NCBI RefSeq assembly: GCF_041381155.1
Contig: NC_091145.1
Coordinates: 41,815,697 to 41,879,696, forward strand
Origin: Argopecten irradians
Lineage: Eukaryota > Mollusca > Bivalvia > Pectinida > Pectinidae
Length of the DNA: 64,000 nucleotides
Direction of reading: 5' to 3'
The notes under the pieces are model-generated. The model had not been told where the DNA came from, did not search any database, and worked only from the letters and a program-made list of their open reading frames with translations. Positions within the stretch are counted from its first letter, which is position 1. Each line of letters begins with the position of its first letter. A program made the translations under genes and the position numbers. Positions 23,401 through 34,184 of this stretch are shown here, piece after piece.

Positions 23401-26400
23401 TCTATGGTATATTAAGTGTACGACTGATGAGGAAGAGATTTTCTATGGTTAATACTGTAAATCATATCCCCGGGTGGTGAACTATCGCGTAGTTCGCAGG
23501 ACATAAGAAATCGCGAGAATAAATCTCCGCGAGCATTCTTCAAATTCAGGTAGAAAAGTAAAGAAGTTCAGATCACGAAAACAAATTCCTGTGAACATGC
23601 TTCAAATACAGGCAAATAAGTAAAGAGGTCCGTGTCGCAAGAATAAATCTCCCAAAACAAGCATGAAATGCAGGTAGAGAAGTAGAGTCCAGATCGCGAA
23701 AACAAATCGCCGCGAACATGCTTCAAATACAGGTAGAGAAGTAAAGAAGTCCAGATCACGAAACCAAATCTCTGCGAGCATGCTTCAAATACAGGTAAAG
23801 AAGTAAAGAGGTCCAGATCGCGATAATAAATCTCCGCGAATAACTTCAAGTACAGAAAATGTCGTAAGCTAAAAAAAGGTCGTAAGCTATAAAAGCACCA
23901 AATTCAGTCGCCGCGAAAATAAGCTGACGGTAGTTAATGCTTTTTATCATCAACTTTTTGTATTCAAAATAAAGCATATCTATTTATAGTCGATTTGTAC
24001 CAGTTATTGTTAATATAAAGGCCTCAATACACAATTTTGTTGTATATTGTACATAGGTACATAAAAGATTAATTGTTTTGATATGTTATTAAAACAATTA
24101 ATGTTAGTAAGTAATTGTTAGCAGTTATGCTAGTAAGAACACTATTTTAATGAAGGAAAATATAATATTAGAAAGATATTGATACATTGTAACTACTTTC
24201 GTATAAAAATAAGTTATTTTTATGCTGCTTTTTGTTTATAGAGCATTACAAAGGAGTGTTGAAGTCCTACCAGACGGTATATGAACTGCCTGATCCACAG
24301 CTTCCAGTCAAATACCCACGCGTTCCTGGACACCGCGAGAAACACGATAATGCCTGGTGGGTATATCACTCTCCCCTTGTCACGAGGAACCAGGTGTTCA
24401 TAAGGAAACATATCCTTAATCCAGTTGGAATTATCCATTGTCTTGCCACTGTTAGGAAATTTGGGATAAAAATCATATTTTAAGACTGAAACCTATAATA
24501 ATTGTTCTTTCGATAACCAGTATTGATACTTATACCAACTCTGTCCTTCGCAAATCTTGAATTATGAATCTTATGCGCTTAACTACCGTCCATATGTTTG
24601 GAGTGTTCCAAAGTCTGGGTTTAGCAGGCTTGTTTCGTTCTAAGTACTGATAATGACAACACACCAGCAGTATGATCTGGTTTTTTAACATACCCTGTCC
24701 ATCTTTTAGTCAATCCGCATATTCAATATTGATGACCTAACAAAGAATTTGTCAACCTACCCTTTTAGGTACTGGCGATGTGACATTAAAGGAGCGGACA
24801 CCGGCCTACTGGCGGGTAAGACGGTGGCTGTTAAGGATTCGATCGCAGTGGCTGGTGTTCCCATGATGCACGGCACAAAGCTACTGGAAGGCTACACTCC
24901 CGAATTCGACGCCACAGTTGTAACCAGAGTACTTGATGCTGGTAGAATATTTTCCAATACCATTGCGTTTTCTATGACATATTGATAAAACGATACCATA
25001 AGGAAATAGAGACAGTTGGTTAGTCTAGCAGTGCTAAAATAATAGATTTTAGTATACTGTATAGACGGTTATCTTGGTGGATCAACATTTTCTCAATAAT
25101 ATTAAATTTACTTAAAATGATAAATAAACTACCAAATGACACTTGCAACCTTTGTAATGAAGAGAGAAAAAATTAAACATATCCAAAATGGGATAATAGT
25201 ACACAGTGGGTTTTTGATACATAGCATACAACTTCGAATTTAGACATAAAGAGCTTATTATTAGGCTTTGCAGATGTAGAAATAAAAGAAAACTTTATTC
25301 CAATCAACTTTCTTGTACTGTACTCATAATACTATGTATTTTTGATGTTAATAAAGAAGACAAACTTAAGCATAACCGCATTGAATACATACCTATTAAA
25401 ATGCACAAAATACATATAACAGTTGCCAAAAAACAAAACAAGATACAGGAATTTCTTTTAACATGGGATGATATCAAACAAACATTTCAATATTTCAAAC
25501 AGAATTAATAAATCTATCTTCTACAAATATATACCTACTGTATATATGATGATAAACTACATATTTTACATAGACTACATGTATATGCTGATTTGTTATT
25601 CTGTTACAGTTGTTAAATTTCAATTGTTTTCTAACTGTTAAATATAAATAGACTATGAAAATTTGAGTGATAAATGTCTATGTTTATGGGATGAATGTAA
25701 TGGGTCATTATATTACATGTATGTATGAGAGCCCTCCTTTGTGGAGACATTTGCTTATATTTTTGAAGGCTGACCCCAAGGCCCCAGCACTTGGCAGTCT
25801 TCAGATGTATACAATTTCTGGGGTATTAATTGTTTTGGTTTTTTTGTAGAAAAAGATAATAAATTTATCTATTTTTTATTTTTTCTTATACCAAATTGTC
25901 GTGACTATAACAGCATTTCCCAAAATCACGATAATTTCAACACCACCAAAATAACTGGTTATACGATTTTTTAAAGATCATATTATCATTAACGTTTATC
26001 AATAAAGGTAGGTACATGTATAATAAAACAACGATATCTTACCATTAAATATTTCAGGTAGATTTGATGAATACCTGTTGGTGTTATAGGTGGACGGATT
26101 GTTGGGAAAGCAGCCTGTGACGATATGTGTCTCAGCGGGGGGTCCTGGTCCTCGTCCACTGGTCCCATTGTCAACCCAAGGGACTCCACCAAAGATGCCG
26201 GGGGCTCAAGTTCTGGCTGTGTTTCCCTGGTAAAATACCATGTCATCATTATTACACTGAGATGTCGTTATTATAATCACCATGCTTAACTGTCAAATTA
26301 CAATAGTCAGAGAAATATTCACGTTGCAATCAAATACCTATGCACCTCTTGAATCCAAAATTGTTTGGAGAAAATATTTACATGGAGGCGTTTTCCTTAT

Positions 26401-29400
26401 TGATAAATGAAACTTGTGGTTAATGTAAATGTGTGATACGGGGCCCATGGAATCGAAACATGAATGAGTGTTATCTCACCCCCTTTATATTTTAATATAT
26501 GGAAATATAAACGAATATGAACGAATATGTATGACGAACTCATCATGAATACTGCATGGCTTATCCCAAGACTGATGCAATGACGTCCGCACGTTACTGA
26601 TTTTACTGCATAGTTCTTCATCAACGAATCAATTTTCATTCGTGTAAAACAATATCCTGTACTCCTTTATTGAGTTATGTAATCGATATGATAATCTCAG
26701 AGAAAGATTCATCAACGAATCAATTTTCATTCGTGTAAAACAATATCCTGTACTCCTTTATTGAGATATGTATTCGATATGATAATCTCAGAGAAAGATT
26801 CATCAACGAATCAATTTTCATTCTTGTAAAACAATACCCTGTACTCCTTTATTGAGTTATGTAATCGATATGATAATCTCAGAGAAACATTCATCAACGA
26901 ATCAATTTTCATTCGTGTAAAACAATACCCTGTACTCCTTTATTAAGTTATGTAATCGATATGATAATCTCAGAGAAAGATTCATCAATCAATCAATGTC
27001 ATTCGTGTAAATCGATGTGATAATCTCGGGGAAATATTAATCAATAAATTAATGTTATTCGTGTAAATCGATGTGATAATCTCGGGGAAATATAAATCAA
27101 TGAATCAATGCCATTCGTGTAAATCGATATGATAATCTGAGGGAAACGTTCATCAATGGATCAAAGTCATTCTTGTAAATCTTTTTATTTATCGAGGTTG
27201 CACGAGGGTTAGTTGATATGGCCATAGGTGCTGACCAGGGAGGATCCATTCGCACTCCGGCCAGCTACTGTGGTATCGTGGGGATGAAGCCCACGTACGG
27301 CCTGATCCCCTACACTGGAGCTATGGGAGGGGCAGTAACGATTGACCACCTCGGGCCAATGACGAGGACTGTGGAGGACTGTGCCTTACTGTTAGAGGTT
27401 CGGAGGGATAATTAGAAATCGTTATAGCTATCAGTATGTCTTTAAGAGGAAGAGATAGTTAAAATAAAAAACAAAACAAAAACATGAAACCAGGGTAATT
27501 TTGAAGAAACTTATTTCAAAGGGAGTTAAGTTTCTCGATTGGACGTAGCTCTAATAATAAAATACAGACAAGGCCGTATTTCAAATTATGACTAACAAAA
27601 CGTTATATGGCAATTGGATTAATAGTTAGAGTTAGGAACGCTAAATAATTTCAATCGGTGTCCTTGTTTTGAGTTTTAATGTATACCTTTCTTTTCTTTT
27701 TCTGCATGAAAGTAAATTCAACCATTTGCATTGTCTTGTGATATGCTAATTGGCGTAATCCTACTCTTGCTTACCTTAATCATAAGGCCCTGGCAGGTTT
27801 CGATGATGACAAAGATCCACGACAGCGACCTATCGACTCCATACCACCATACTCTAAGCTGGTAAGGCTGGAAAAAGTCACTTCAATGACAATTCGGTTT
27901 ATTTTTTACCCTGGTAAACAATCATTGTTAATCTCAGACAAGGCAATGGACTATCAGCGAGTTCTCCGAAAATACATATGGCATATCTTTGATAAGAAGA
28001 AATTTCATCTTCACAATATATATGCAAAAAAACCCTTCGGGATTAAGATCTTCTTAAAATAGATTTGTTTCATGAAAATTACAAATAGTGAAATACATCT
28101 ACCGAGGCTCTTTTATTGGTAACATAGATTCACACAAAATCACATAAAAGAAAATGAAAAAAAAATCGTTTGTACCAGGATGCTTTTATTCACCGATATA
28201 CATTGTATGTCTCATTAAAGGATGTTGTTACACTGATCACTATCTATAACGGTATTTCAGCATTTCTGGTAAAGACGCACATTTCAAAAGTTGATAGTGC
28301 TGAAAAGAGAGAAAAAAATCTTTATTTTATGCGTGGACTTTCTTATCTGTACCAGTATTATTTAAAATTCTGTTCAGTTTAATAAGAGCGTGTCGGGCCG
28401 GACGGTGGGTGTACTCAGTGAGGGTTTCCAGGGAGTGGACGAACACGTCAGTAAATGTGTGAGGGATAAATTGTCAAAACTATCTGATGCTGGAGTTATA
28501 CTGAAAGATATCTCTATACCACTCCACTGTGTAGGTAAGTAGATTTGAGTACATTTAATCTACTTTTGTACCCAATGGTATATATCATCTATAATAGATA
28601 TTTCTAAAATACATCTAAAATATCAAATTGAAAATAATGATAACATGATCTGTTTTTTATCTGTTTTATATCAGTCAAAGTATTATAAACTGTGTACGTA
28701 TACAGAAATATGTTCATGACGTAGATATGATGTAAATTTAGTAGTTGCTCTATAGGGCACGGGAAAAAAAGAAAAAGAAAAAAAAAGATTAAAATTAAAC
28801 CATGAAATAATCTAAATGTTCCCACCTGGAAAGTAAGCAATTAGATTATTTAGATTGATTTATCTATATTCACTAAAACATTATATATGCTTTAGATATT
28901 CATGTAACATCTAATGTATCTCCGTATTTATGTTATTTCCCTACCACGGATGGCTGCAGGTACAGATATATTTGTACCAATCACAGTTGAGGGATCGCAT
29001 GCTTGTGGAGCGCTTGGATACGGTATGCTATCTAATGTTTATTATGAATAATTTGATAGTTAGTCTATAATTAATCTAGAGCCTTAACATAGATGGGACA
29101 AACAATACCCAGTCTGAATAAATCATCTTTATAGGGCACCGTTTCTGCCTTGCTACCTCTAACGTTAAGCCAGAAACAGGTCGTTTCAATCAGATCAAAG
29201 GGGAATGCAAACTACCATTACGTACAATAGTCAATAGGTACGTCATATCCTAATATTACCTTACATGATATTTGAAGTGAAATGATATTTCCTTTTTTGA
29301 AATAATTAAAAGCAATAAAACAAACACGTGGAATGGAATGGTACAAACAAGGTAAATTTTTAGTAGATCAAGACTTGTCATGTTAACAGTTAAACATCAG

Positions 29401-30495
29401 TTACAAAATATTAACAAACATACAATGTCAGATATAAGTCGTATCTAATTATAATTATACAGTACGCATAATAAATCTGTGTGTTTCTTTTAAAGTTATT
29501 AAATATAAAGTAATTAGTACATAGATATATTTATACAAATGTAGATGTTTCTCATAGATTATGTATCTAAACAAATAAAACTGAAACAACAGGTATATTA
29601 ATTTACCTTAATTAACTTACAGGGAGCGGTTACCTGTGGAAAGGTTACTACCCAGTGTCATTACAGGAAGCCATGGCCAGAGGGTCCACACTGCGGCCTT
29701 ACGACCTCCCAATCAATTTAAAGATGAGAAGGATACTCGGGGAATACATCAGAAGAAATTACCAGAACAAATTCTATGCAAGATCACAGAACCTCGTTCC
29801 CGTGTTGAAAAAGGCATATGATGATGCCCTCAAAGAGGTTGATGTCCTGGTAATGCCCACACTGTCTAAAACAGCAGGTGATCTACCCACCACGGGAAGT
29901 ACAGCTAAAGGTATAGCTTTATTTACTCTAAGGATATCCTTTTTATTTACTCTAAGGGTAGTTTCAATCATTTGAATTCTCTATAATTCTGTGATTTTCG
30001 AAATAAATAAATACATATATACATCTATATAAATCTAAACGCTTTGTAGAAAGTCAAACTTTCAAATAAGTCATCAGTATTCTGGCATTGATTTGACTTT
30101 TCACAATGTAACAACAGTTTTAATTAAATTAGTGTTTTGGTGAAAAGATTACGGTTTTTATACCTGTATTAAGTTTTGCTCAAAAATTAATGCTATAATG
30201 TTGTCTTCGACTGATATCTTCTTAGTAATAAGAATGTGTCATAAGGCAACCCATCATTTGCTTGAAGGGGAAAAATCATATTATGGTAAAAATACTTATT
30301 TTAGAGAGACTTCAGGCGTGCATGGAGATATCAAATAATTTGGCTTCCTTTGATGCCACTGGACATCCGGCACTATCGCTGAATGCTGGGAATTCTGATC
30401 AAACTGGACTTCCGGTCGGAATACAGGTCGTTGGTAGACTTCACGATGATCTAAGCGTACTTCAAATGGCCTACGCCATTGAACAGGCACCTTGA
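14455..30495 (+). CDS. amidase-signature family hydrolase, eleven coding exons
   Basis: Serine hydrolase of the amidase signature family, which cleaves carboxamides to acid and ammonia or amine. Coding exons: 14455-14467, 15052-15159, 24242-24356, 24769-24941, 26090-26229, 27197-27397, 27787-27861, 28387-28534, 28960-29022, 29623-29910, 30305-30495. All borders are GT-AG and the phases join into 1,515 nt (504 aa plus stop). The Ser-cisSer-Lys triad is complete: Lys101 in VAVKDSI, Ser176 in GGSSSG and nucleophile Ser200 in [11 protein letters not shown]. The spacings, 75 and 24 residues, are the same as I recall for FAAH. No N-terminal membrane segment is seen, so a soluble enzyme is likely. 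The N-terminal helix region (EEEQAFYEHYKGVL...ELPDP) and the AWYW and LPVKYPR stretches resemble stand-alone bacterial and fungal amidases more than vertebrate FAAH. The first coding exon is only 13 nt (MDET) and is the least certain; the substrate is unknown. Intron 2 is 9.1 kb and repeat-packed. Confidence 0.92.
14781..14925. repeat. 48-bp tandem repeat, three copies
   Basis: Three units beginning GGACACCTTCGTTCCC at 14781, 14829 and 14877, in amidase intron 1. Copies differ by several substitutions each, so it is older than the neighbouring 50-bp array. Confidence 0.85.
15126..15868 (+). repeat. 50-bp minisatellite derived from an amidase exon/5' splice site, left block
   Basis: About 15 units of 50 bp. 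The first half-unit is the real end of amidase coding exon 2 (ending 15159). Each unit is 34 bases resembling the exon end (AAGTGTACGACTGATGAGG...TTTTCTATG) plus GTAAATACTGTATATT, which is the splice donor and first 16 intron bases. Repeats share five substitutions against the true exon in that 34-base stretch, so the array has been homogenised separately while the exon stayed fixed. Every copy keeps the GT. Confidence 0.95.
15869..23260 (-). mobile_element. tandem multimer of a short non-autonomous LTR element (Gypsy-like): five LTRs, four internal parts
   Basis: LTRs of 915-916 bp lie at 15869-16783, 17488-18402, 19109-20024, 20729-21643 and 22346-23260, alternating with internal parts of 702-706 bp. 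On the minus strand each LTR begins TGAAGCG and ends CCGTTACA. Five bases beyond the LTR end is TGGTGGCAGCG, a primer-binding-site-like sequence, and a purine-rich GGAGGCATGGG precedes the next LTR. The outer ends are flanked by ATAC (15865-15868 and 23261-23264), as expected of a 4-bp Gypsy-type target duplication. Internal parts carry only a short gag-like region with about one or two interruptions per unit; no protease, reverse transcriptase or integrase is seen. LTR copies differ by under about 1%, so insertion and amplification are recent. It lies antisense within amidase intron 2. Confidence 0.85.
23265..23460 (+). repeat. 50-bp splice-site minisatellite, right block
   Basis: About four more units of the amidase exon-2-derived 50-bp repeat, resuming after the LTR multimer and its ATAC duplication. 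One unit is shortened. The last unit ends in TTAATACTGTAAATC before unrelated DNA. Confidence 0.93.
23490..23940. repeat. degenerate ~62-bp tandem repeat, about six copies
   Basis: Units contain CATGCTTCAAATACAGGTA, GAAGTAAAGAAGTCCAGATC and CGCGAAAACAAATC in order, with moderate divergence. It lies in amidase intron 2, next to the 50-bp array. The CGCGAA...AAATCTCCGCG phrasing recurs at the right edge. Confidence 0.8.
25090..25870 (+). mobile_element. 3' fragment of an L1/Tx1-like LINE
   Basis: The plus strand reads a cysteine pair phrase (DTCNLCNEE) near 25140 and [22 protein letters not shown] near 25265, typical of the C-terminal region after the reverse transcriptase in L1/Tx1-type LINEs. 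Several stops and frame changes interrupt it. The rest resembles a LINE 3' untranslated region ending near an AATAAA at about 25857. It sits in the amidase intron between coding exons 4 and 5, sense to the gene. Confidence 0.55.
26618..27170. repeat. two-form tandem repeat (about 91 bp and about 65 bp units)
   Basis: Four units of about 91 bp (ATTCATCAACGAATCAATTT ... CGATATGATAATCTCAG) are followed by about three shorter units lacking the AACAATATCCTGTACTCC middle. The array ends about 25 bases before amidase coding exon 6 (27197), so it may touch that exon's branch-point region. Confidence 0.85.
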
Positions 30496-30688
30496 TGTGT
30501 ATATTTTAAAAAAATAATTTTAATAAATTTTTAAATACAAAAAATCAATCAAAAGTAAAGTAATTAAATTGTAATATTAAGGAATAAATACAAACTGTTT
30601 ATGGAATAAATGAAAGTTATCAAATAATGTTTGTTTTGTTGTCAGTTCATTAAGGAATATCCATCAAACTGTACTATAAACGTCTATA
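30496..30688. terminator. convergent 3' ends of amidase and CARD gene A
   Basis: Only 193 bases separate the amidase stop (30493-30495) from the stop of the minus-strand CARD gene (30691-30689). Plus-strand AATAAA motifs at 30522-30527 and 30583-30588 are candidate amidase polyadenylation signals. The two 3' untranslated regions probably overlap. Confidence 0.45.
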
Positions 30689-33600
30689 CTAAACATCGTC
30701 ATGTTTTAAAACATGCTGTTCATTCTCCTTCATATTGATTTGGTCCTTTAAATATCTAGTCTTGTCTGGTCCAGTCTGTAAAAAGAAATCAAAAACAGGT
30801 ATAATTACCAATTAACATTGAATTCCGAACGTAATCAGGAAACATATTGTCACAACTTAAACTAAGTAAACAAAACACCGTTCATTTACCGTTTGGTTAA
30901 ATACGGCACAGCACCTTTTAAAATCCGTTTTAATGGATTAAAAACATATAATTTCAACTCGTCGTCGTGTGCTATGAATTTTGATCGCTCACAACCGGAA
31001 CTCACCCGAACAAGGGGACGCAACGGTTGTATGTATGTAAAAAAGTACTACTAACACTATGTAAAAAAAGTACTACTTACACGTATCGGACATTAAATTG
31101 TGAGCATTATTAACAACAGTCAGTCGAAATAGTATTTTTGTTTAAAACATGTATGATTGTGTGATACCTGTACCTTATCCTGTCATTAGTCTAAACCAGC
31201 GAGGAACATTTAAAACATGCATGCTTGTCTTTGCATTGGAATATGCCTTTTGTATTAGGAACATGGTTATATAGCATTTGGATAATATGTATATAATTGT
31301 ATTACGACCTCATCAATCAAAATTTAACATGTTTCACATAAAACATGTGTTTTTTATTTCCTGGAAAAACATATTTGAACGCACAAAAGATATTACAGGT
31401 ATCACTTGTTCTGGTTTTGAAGTCTATAGCTGAAATACTCTACTGGATTTTCTGGTGACTGTTCTAAGAATGAATCAATCTACAGCCAGTAAAATGAACA
31501 TAACAGAGCATAATTGTGATTGTGATTGGCATACTGAAGAATGAAATTAATTTTATTATCTTAATCATATTACAACTTTTAAAAGATGCGAGGTAGTTCT
31601 GGAATCTTAAACCCAAGCTATCTCAGTGTAAAACTCCAATTTTTATTATCATAATGATTAAAGAAGAGACGTAAAATGCGTGTTTTAATTAATTCCTTTT
31701 ATTTCCTTTTCCCCCTCGCCATCCAACTTCCATCTACCCATCTCCCCATCTCCTCCACCCCCAACCCTACAGTAAATTGGTAACTTATAAAACTAAGAGA
31801 CGAATGCCATGGTGTTCAATGAAGACAATGGCATCTATCATTACCGTAATGAGAACCCCTTTTTACCCATACGTTTATAAACACTTTGTATATACACATT
31901 AGTGTTTGATATCAATCCTATTCATGTCTCATCATGTCTCAGCTATTAATTTCCTGAAAACAAATATTCAAATACAAAGAAATTTATGTTTTCTGTTTGT
32001 TGTTGCGATGTTCATATAATATATTGTGTATAATTAATGATTTCTTGATTTTCACGACATATCTTACATATTTTATTTGTTTCATGTGCTATGTTGGGTT
32101 CAATCTCCTGATTTAAGTTGGTTGTGAACATTTTTTCTAACAAGTCTAAAGTACCTGTTAGGTTTGAACGCCACTGGCACCAGATGAAATATCTCGACTG
32201 CTCTTGTCGCCAGTTGATAAAACATCACTCACTTTCTGTTTTGTCCAGTCTAATTTGTCATTGACAGTTTTTATTTCTTTTTCTAATTCTTTAATTCTTT
32301 CCTGACTTTGAACCCTTTTAAGACGTTCTTTTCTTAGTTCATCTTGTAAGACTAACAGTTCAGATTCAAGTTGTTTTATTTTTTTCTCGTTCTCTTTCCG
32401 CTGTTCATCGCTTTGTTTCAGTTCTTCAACTGCTTTCAATATGTTCTCTGTGCGTTCCATTAATTCCATATGCTGCTGTTGTTGCTGTTGTTTTAGGTCA
32501 GCTTTCATTTCACTGAACTGTTTTGTAATAGCCTCAGATTCCAAAGTTTCCTTAGATTTTCCTGATGTTCTCTATTTAGAATCACAAAAAAAAACATTAG
32601 AAGGTATCGTCTAAACAGGAGACAACATACACCAGTATATGATACTTATAATTGTATTTGATTTAACAGCTTAATGTTATGTGTGTCATACTGTTTCATA
32701 CTGACAAATCAATAAGAGTTTATTAGAGATAATACCTGGTCAGTGTTTTAGTATATTAGCTGTTTTTTAGGCGAGGATTAAGAAACACAAAATGCCACTT
32801 TTGTCTTTCTGACCCGAGTCAAAATACAACTTATATCTTATGACACTGACCATATATTATTTTTATCCTACAACATTACAAAAATGTGAAATATGAATTT
32901 TATGTTTATCAGTGTACCATTTATTGACATATTCGTATCACAATGTTCAACAAACATTTTCAACTTACAAATCAATAGGAGAATGTTGGAATCGGCGCAC
33001 GTGAAAAAATACAACTGTTTTCCGTCAGTGCCGAATACAGCAAAATAATATGCGCATGGTGTATACCGACAATACCAATGCTGGTTGAAGGGTATTATTC
33101 CATACCCAAAGTCAACAACATTTTTAGAATAACAATACTCAAAAATCATAGTTTTTAATTTTACATCGACAAATTATAATTCTTTTGACAAAATGAATTA
33201 TGGTAGTACAGGCAAAAATAATCACTGAACAGTTGTTTCGATTTAAATGATTTGATCAATGAAACAGGGAAATATGTAATTTGACCTATTTCACCTCAGT
33301 CATAAAGTAAAGACAGAGTTACTTACACTTGAACCATCGGCTTTTTCACCTGTGAAAGAATAAACCAGATAAAAATCAAAGGTCGCCAGTGTTGTCCATA
33401 AAACAGCAGTTTAATAGGTCTGATTATTAAGTGAGTTTGTCATATATATATAAACAGGCAAACATGCCACGCATGTAAATCATGCGTGGCAATTTTAATG
33501 TGATTTTTTCATGAATCACATGCGTAAATCATATGACTTTTTCACACGCATAATTTCCGCAAGGAAATTTCATGTCATTCTCATATGATTATCATGCGAT

Positions 33601-34184
33601 ACTTTACATGGGTGCTACACATGTGATACGCATGATTCACATATGTGGCTACACATGATTTACATATGTTGAAATTTACGCATGAGGCACATGCGTTTCT
33701 CGCATGATTCTCGTATGAATTTTACGCATGATATACGGGTGCTCTTAACAGATCAAACACGCATGAAATTTTCGCATGAAAATCATGCGTTTCACACATG
33801 TATTTCATGCGTGGCACTTTTGCCTGTGATAGTAACAAACATTATACACATTAACTTACAGCACAAACAGATCATTCAACTAGTTATCTTACCTTTGAGT
33901 ATCTTAACTATGTAGTTATATCCTTTGGTTTCCAGTATCTTCAGGAACGAATCCCTGTGACTTTGTGGTCCTTGGAAAACTCTGTAAAGAATTTTTTCTG
34001 CTTTCATCGGTTCCGATATCTGCTCCTGTTGTATACTTAAGCTTTCGGGGATTTTAATAAGTGATTTCTCTATCATGCTGTCAATGATGTCTGCGACTCG
34101 TATCTCTTTCAATAATCCCCAGTTCTGTTCCATTACGGTTTTTGAAAGTTTGAAACCATTCTTTCTTTTACCTCCAGTCGCCAT
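30689..34184 (-). CDS. CARD plus coiled-coil protein A
   Basis: Predicted adaptor-like protein: an N-terminal caspase-recruitment (CARD) death-fold domain, a short linker and a long coiled coil. Exons, high to low: 34184-33893 (292 nt, CARD), 33349-33327 (23 nt linker), 32571-32233 (339 nt coiled coil), 30775-30689 (last). Phases join into 741 nt, 246 aa. CARD phrases are NWGLLKEIRVADIIDSMIE, AEKILYRVFQ and FLKILETKGYNYIVKIL, spanning about residues 20-97. The coiled coil is Q/K/E-rich with a poly-Gln run. CARDs pair with other CARDs to build immune or apoptotic signalling complexes; the partner here is unknown. The coiled-coil exon has a strong GTGAGT donor. Reading past it stops a little further on at 32160-32158, giving a possible shorter form. 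The ATG at 34184 is chosen because the paralogue's CARD exon has the same 292-nt length and phase from its own ATG. Confidence 0.78.
32158..32232 (-). other. alternative 3' coding extension of CARD gene A
   Basis: If the GTGAGT donor after the coiled-coil exon is not used, the frame runs 24 more codons (VSDVLSTGDKSS...SGVQT) and stops at 32158. The sequence just beyond, CAG followed by GTACTT, aligns with the donor used in the paralogue, so this may once have been the exon end. Whether either form is made needs transcript data. Confidence 0.4.
33454..33827. mobile_element. CATGCG-rich element with short inverted ends
   Basis: About 374 bp in the intron between the CARD and linker exons of gene A. 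The ends read CAGGCAAACATGCCACGCAT and, reversed, CAGGCAAAAGTGCCACGCAT. The interior is packed with variants of CATGCGT, ACGCATG and CACATATGTG. No clean target duplication is seen. The dense palindromic CATG motif recalls the CACTA-like element at 5728-7294, but the ends differ. Confidence 0.55.

Noticed and set aside
23568-23849. 93-codon minus-strand frame
   Set aside because: Produced by the 62-bp degenerate tandem repeat; residues merely repeat the unit.
24220-24438. Open frame antisense to amidase exon 3
   Set aside because: Shadow of the real exon. The plus strand encodes conserved amidase sequence with splice sites.
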